64,000 nucleotides of DNA from Flavobacterium sp. (lineage in GTDB: Bacteria; Bacteroidota; Bacteroidia; Flavobacteriales; Flavobacteriaceae): contig JADGMX010000042.1 of the NCBI GenBank assembly GCA_015234525.1, positions 20,890-84,889 on the forward strand, read 5' to 3'. The notes under the pieces are model-generated. The model did no database searches. It saw only the letters and a program-made list of their open reading frames with translations, and was not told where the DNA came from. The translations under genes were made by a program, and so were the position numbers. Positions 60,803 through 64,000 of the stretch are shown piece after piece (the stretch's first letter is position 1; every line of letters starts with the position of its first letter).

Positions 60803-63601
60803 TTAATGAAAAAACTCGCGTTTTCTCGACTCTTTCCCCGCAAACTTCTGCAATTTATAAGTCAGCGAAAACATCACATAACGCTGCAATACGGTATTTT
60901 CCTCATCGCGAATGTATGTCGCTGTAATCGTTCGCGTCGCACTCTGATTCTGGTTTAACAAATCATAAACCTTGACCTTGGCAAGCAATTTATCGCCAAA
61001 GAAATTATATCCCAAACTGGTGTTCCACAAATAAAAATCTTTTTTAAACCCGTCGGCGATATTCGAGTTGTAAGTATATCCAAAATCGTTTCCGAAAACC
61101 AAATTTTTAGGCCAATAAGTCGTCGTTTGAAGGTTAAATCTATGAACGACATTCGACACCTCATCCGTAATGAAATTTGAATACTTAGTCTCGTTAAACG
61201 TCAAACTATATGTCGGGTTAACGGTTAAAACCTCACCGTAGTCATAGGTGAAATTGGCTCTGGGCGTTAATCCAACCGACTTCGCATCATACAACTCGCC
61301 ATCAGTATATCCCTGATTCCGACCGATATTCGCGCTTAGTCCAACGCCATATTTAAACGAATGCGCTTCAACTTTCTTCGATTTGCTCCAGTTTCCGCCG
61401 AACCATCCGCTATAATTACCCGCAATATTTTCATACGTGGTGTTTCGCTTCCGACTCTCATCATAAGTTACATAAGACACGATCTGATCGTTATAATACG
61501 ATCCGCCGGCGTAAAAACTGATTCCGCTTTTGGTCGCATAATCATAGTTGCGATAATTCATATAAAGATAATGGCTGGTTGACGGATCCAAATCCGGATT
61601 TCCGACCACCGTATTCAACGGATTCGAAATGTCGATCACAGGCAAAACCTGACGCGGCGACGGGAAACTGACGTTATAATTGTAGTATGCATAAATGTTC
61701 TTGGACTTTGTTAATCGATAACTGATATACGCATTTGCCGATGGTAGCAGATAATCCCTGTTAAATCTGACATTCTCTCCCAGATAAAACATTTCATTCT
61801 CAAAACGTGTCATCGTCGTTCCTAACTGAACCCGTCCGTTAAGTTTGCTCCGATTCATCGAAATTCCAATCATCGGCTTCCACTCTTTTGTACCCGAAGT
61901 CAGGTAATTTGTAAGCAAATCGTTCACTTGCGAATATTCGCCGGTCCCCGGATCATAATCAACCGTTCGTCTATCATCAATGCTCAGATTCGAATCATAC
62001 GAAAGCTCAAGCAACATGCTAAGTGAATCCCTCAAAGGCCTTTGATACTGCGCTACCGCATTATATGTATCGCGAATATTCCGCGTAAAACGCCGCTGGT
62101 TCCGGTTATCCACCGTAGTGGTCAACGGATCGCCCTCATTCTCACCATAATTATAAAAAATACTGTTCGAGCGGCTCAGATCATTTCCCTCCTGTTTGCT
62201 GTTTTCATTGTCGAATGATATCGTAAAGCTGTGTCCTTTTTGCTTAAATCCTTTCCACCAATAAAGGCTGTTTGAGAACTGATTGCTGTCGCTGTCGCCG
62301 TCTTCAATTGCATCGCTCTCGTTTAAAATTTCGCCATTGGCGCCATATGAAGCTTCGCCTGAACTGCGGTTATACTTTGAAAGCGATCGCGAAAATTTCG
62401 GATTGAATCCCAATGTCGACGTAGAATCAATTTCATACTCAAAATCGCTGTTGAAATTATGCGCCGAATTTAGCGATCTAGAAACCGAATTCGATTCCGT
62501 AAGAAAATCGCCTTCAGGCAAAAAGTTAATCTGACGCGTGCGGTTTACATTTCGGGAATCAGCTTCATTAAAAAAGTAACTCCCACTGGCGTTAAAGCCT
62601 TTAAACCATTCGTCAGCATAATTTAGTCCGATCATATCAGACTGGGTGATTCCGCCTCCGCTTCCGCCAAACCGCATTCCATTAATTCCAAACGACCCGT
62701 CACTTGAGGTAAACATCGACGAATTCCGGCCACCACCCATGCTGTCAAAAATCTCATTCATCGAAAAGCCGGTCGAGTTAATATTGTTCGACGAGGCAAG
62801 CAAACTAATCTTCCGGTCGCCCTTAAAATAATTCATCAAAAGCGAACTTTCATACCGTTCATCCGAACCATATCCGCCCATAAACTTTCCGAAAAATCCC
62901 TTATTTTTATCTTCATCGATAGTTAAATTTATCGACGAGTTATTAGATGACGACGCTTGTCCTGAAGCCTCTTCCTTCTTTGTCTTCGTGTCGGTTACCT
63001 GAACTTTGTTGATGATTTCTGCCGGCAAACTCTGCAACGCAACCTTCCCGTCTTTGTCAAAAAACGGCTTGCCATTCACCAAAATCTGATTTACTTCTTT
63101 TCCGTTTACCGTAATTTTTCCGTCGGTATCGATTTCAACGCCCGGCAATTGCTTCAATAGCGCTTCCACATTTGAATCGGGCCTGAGCTTAAACGACGAC
63201 GCATTGAATTCCAACGTATCATTCTTGATTCGCACCGGCGGCGCCTCAGAAGTTATAATCACCTCACCTAGCGTATTCTCTTGTTCGGTCAGCGCAATCG
63301 TCCCAAAATCGCGATCCTGCGTCAAACTCTCGCTCCGGATCTGGGCATCTTTAAACCCCATAAACGACGCTTTCAGATTTACCGGCTTCTGGATTTTGCT
63401 GATTTTAAGATTGAAATTCCCTGACTTATCCGTAATCGTATAATCGATCATCGTCGAATCGCTAACTGCTGAAAGGTAAACTGTTGCAGCCTCAAGTGGT
63501 GCGCCGGTTGCTTTATCGGTCACTTTCCCGGTAAGGGTAATCGACTGTGAAAATCCGGTAACAGTCATCAATAAGAAAAGAACTTTTGTCAGAGACTTCA
63601 T
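60803..63601 (-). CDS. outer-membrane beta-barrel protein with carboxypeptidase-like N-domain
   Basis: 932 aa. Signal peptide (MKSLTKVLFLLMTVTGFSQ), carboxypeptidase regulatory-like domain at about 22-110 (LTGKVTDKATGAPLEAATVY), plug-like domain with VEALLKQLPGVEIDTDGKIT and VNGKEVNQILVNGKPFF, then a barrel of the OMP_b-brl_3 type with SNNSSINLTIDEDKNKGFFG and LQRYVMFSLTYKLQKF near the end. It resembles the TonB-dependent receptor-like family without a SusD partner. Substrate unknown. Confidence 0.88.
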   Translation of the reverse strand: MKSLTKVLFLLMTVTGFSQSITLTGKVTDKATGAPLEAATVYLSAVSDSTMIDYTITDKSGNFNLKISKIQKPVNLKASFMGFKDAQIRSESLTQDRDFGTIALTEQENTLGEVIITSEAPPVRIKNDTLEFNASSFKLRPDSNVEALLKQLPGVEIDTDGKITVNGKEVNQILVNGKPFFDKDGKVALQSLPAEIINKVQVTDTKTKKEEASGQASSSNNSSINLTIDEDKNKGFFGKFMGGYGSDERYESSLLMNYFKGDRKISLLASSNNINSTGFSMNEIFDSMGGGRNSSMFTSSDGSFGINGMRFGGSGGGITQSDMIGLNYADEWFKGFNASGSYFFNEADSRNVNRTRQINFLPEGDFLTESNSVSRSLNSAHNFNSDFEYEIDSTSTLGFNPKFSRSLSKYNRSSGEASYGANGEILNESDAIEDGDSDSNQFSNSLYWWKGFKQKGHSFTISFDNENSKQEGNDLSRSNSIFYNYGENEGDPLTTTVDNRNQRRFTRNIRDTYNAVAQYQRPLRDSLSMLLELSYDSNLSIDDRRTVDYDPGTGEYSQVNDLLTNYLTSGTKEWKPMIGISMNRSKLNGRVQLGTTMTRFENEMFYLGENVRFNRDYLLPSANAYISYRLTKSKNIYAYYNYNVSFPSPRQVLPVIDISNPLNTVVGNPDLDPSTSHYLYMNYRNYDYATKSGISFYAGGSYYNDQIVSYVTYDESRKRNTTYENIAGNYSGWFGGNWSKSKKVEAHSFKYGVGLSANIGRNQGYTDGELYDAKSVGLTPRANFTYDYGEVLTVNPTYSLTFNETKYSNFITDEVSNVVHRFNLQTTTYWPKNLVFGNDFGYTYNSNIADGFKKDFYLWNTSLGYNFFGDKLLAKVKVYDLLNQNQSATRTITATYIRDEENTVLQRYVMFSLTYKLQKFAGKESRKREFFH

Positions 63602-63721
63602 CATAAATTTGATAGTTGTTTTAATAAGTAACAGCTAATTAACAACTTTAGTATTAATTCCGAAAGTACAATTTTACACCCCATTGATAATCAACAATTT
63701 GTAACTGAAAATAATTTGCAA

Positions 63722-63895
63722 CTGGTTGTGTTGAAGTATTTTGGCGGCTTCCTCCGTTATCACTCCGGCACCGCGCTGTTTGCTGCAATCTCCTTTCAGG
63801 AGGATTTCCGCTTCCATCGCTGCCGCAGTCCCTCTGGCGCTGAATCTTTACAGGTAAAAAAGCCGAAGCTTAACCCACGGCTCCAACTGAGTTGT
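63722..63895. repeat. GC-rich intergenic element upstream of the barrel gene
   Basis: The 399-bp gap to the right edge contains this block, with hairpin-forming parts: CTCCT-TTC-AGGAG, and GGCGGCTTCCTCCG beside CCGCTTCCATCGCTGCCGC. Downstream is a shorter AAGCCGAAGCTTAACCC segment. Its base composition is far from that of the surrounding AT-rich DNA. No credible protein is encoded, so I take it as a repeat-family element. 63605-63721 is AT-rich leader of the barrel gene. Confidence 0.45.
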
Positions 63896-63944
63896 TATTT
63901 TTAAAAAGTTACCCCGAATCGGCAAATCTAATTTTCGGCTTTTC

Positions 63945-63967
63945 ACAAAAAAAACCGAAGCTTGAAA
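63945..63967 (-). terminator. intrinsic terminator for a gene beyond the right edge
   Basis: On the minus strand ACCGAAG pairs with CTTCGGT around TTTCAAG, followed by a run of eight T (with complement A run at about 63948-63951). It would end a gene transcribed leftward from outside the window. Confidence 0.75.
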
Positions 63968-63981
63968 CTTCGGTTCTGATC

Positions 63982-64000
63982 TTATTTTTCGCGGATATAA
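63982..64000 (-). CDS. possible 3' end of a partial gene
   Basis: The minus strand reads codons for YIREK followed by TAA, 15 bp before the terminator. Only five residues are visible, so product and even reality of the frame are uncertain; the terminator supports a gene end here. Confidence 0.25.

Overview
The window comes from a member of the Bacteroidota, almost certainly a Flavobacterium-like member of the Flavobacteriaceae. The evidence is a SusC/SusD pair, type IX secretion (T9SS) C-terminal sorting domains, Bacteroidota-type promoters (TTTG-N19-TANNTTTG), a family of intergenic repeats next to stop codons, an rpsU gene with a rare strong Shine-Dalgarno site, and many single-domain families typical of the group (DUF2851, DUF4136, DUF4230, DUF5522, DUF6252, DUF6705, GSCFA, Porin_10). 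The DNA is moderately AT-rich, genes are closely packed and most lie on the minus strand. I see no prophage, IS element, CRISPR array or rRNA operon.

Layout. 0-2 kb: on the minus strand rpsU, xerC and hpf lead into tRNA-Thr and tRNA-Tyr, followed by two copies of a 55-bp structured repeat. 2.5-9 kb: a secreted T9SS protein (+), then an acyl-CoA dehydrogenase, HhH protein, PspC-domain protein, DUF2851 protein, DEDDh exonuclease and a PLP/CBS-domain synthase (-). 9-19 kb: envelope proteins, namely a putative porin, a SusC/SusD/lipoprotein operon with a consensus promoter, and a T9SS subtilisin-like protease. 18.8-26 kb: housekeeping genes rnhB, lipB, lysS and hemL, a glucosaminidase-LysM lipoprotein, an ACC-deaminase-like enzyme, a small HExxH membrane protein and a 54-aa DUF5522 gene. 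26-29 kb (+): urocanate hydratase, a 56-aa membrane protein and a DUF4136 lipoprotein.

29-46 kb (-): one long catabolic block. Transcription begins at paaE and runs paaE-A-B-C-D-G-H-I-J-Z (aerobic phenylacetyl-CoA pathway: epoxidation, isomerisation, ring opening, beta-oxidation and thiolysis). It continues through a crotonase, paaY, and the branched-chain 2-oxoacid dehydrogenase E2, ilvE and fused E1. A TetR regulator, co-transcribed with a DUF4230 membrane protein, lies upstream. An 18-bp perfect inverted repeat sits beside the paaE promoter and a degenerate copy lies upstream of the DUF4230-tetR pair, which suggests repression plus autoregulation. paaK and the E3 subunit are not in the window. 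PaaZ carries an extra C-terminal DinB/DUF1569-like domain.

46-56 kb (-): a NarL-type response regulator and TPR histidine kinase, a small coiled-coil membrane protein, a PQQ-type beta-propeller protein, small envelope proteins, GSCFA and alaS. 56-59 kb (+): M23 peptidase, MerR regulator, LemA and two TPM-domain proteins. 59-61 kb: an AT-rich accessory island with a DUF6705 lipoprotein, a small membrane protein, and a 151-bp direct duplication that left two gene fragments. 61-64 kb: a TonB-dependent outer-membrane protein, a GC-rich intergenic repeat and the terminator of a gene beyond the right edge.

No clearly new defence or biosynthetic system is visible. The most unusual items are the repeat family that abuts stop codons (and rewrites the ilvE C-terminus), the G-rich tracts in two intercistronic gaps of the paa block, the PaaZ fusion, the tetR operator pair, and the duplicated DUF6705/membrane-protein module.
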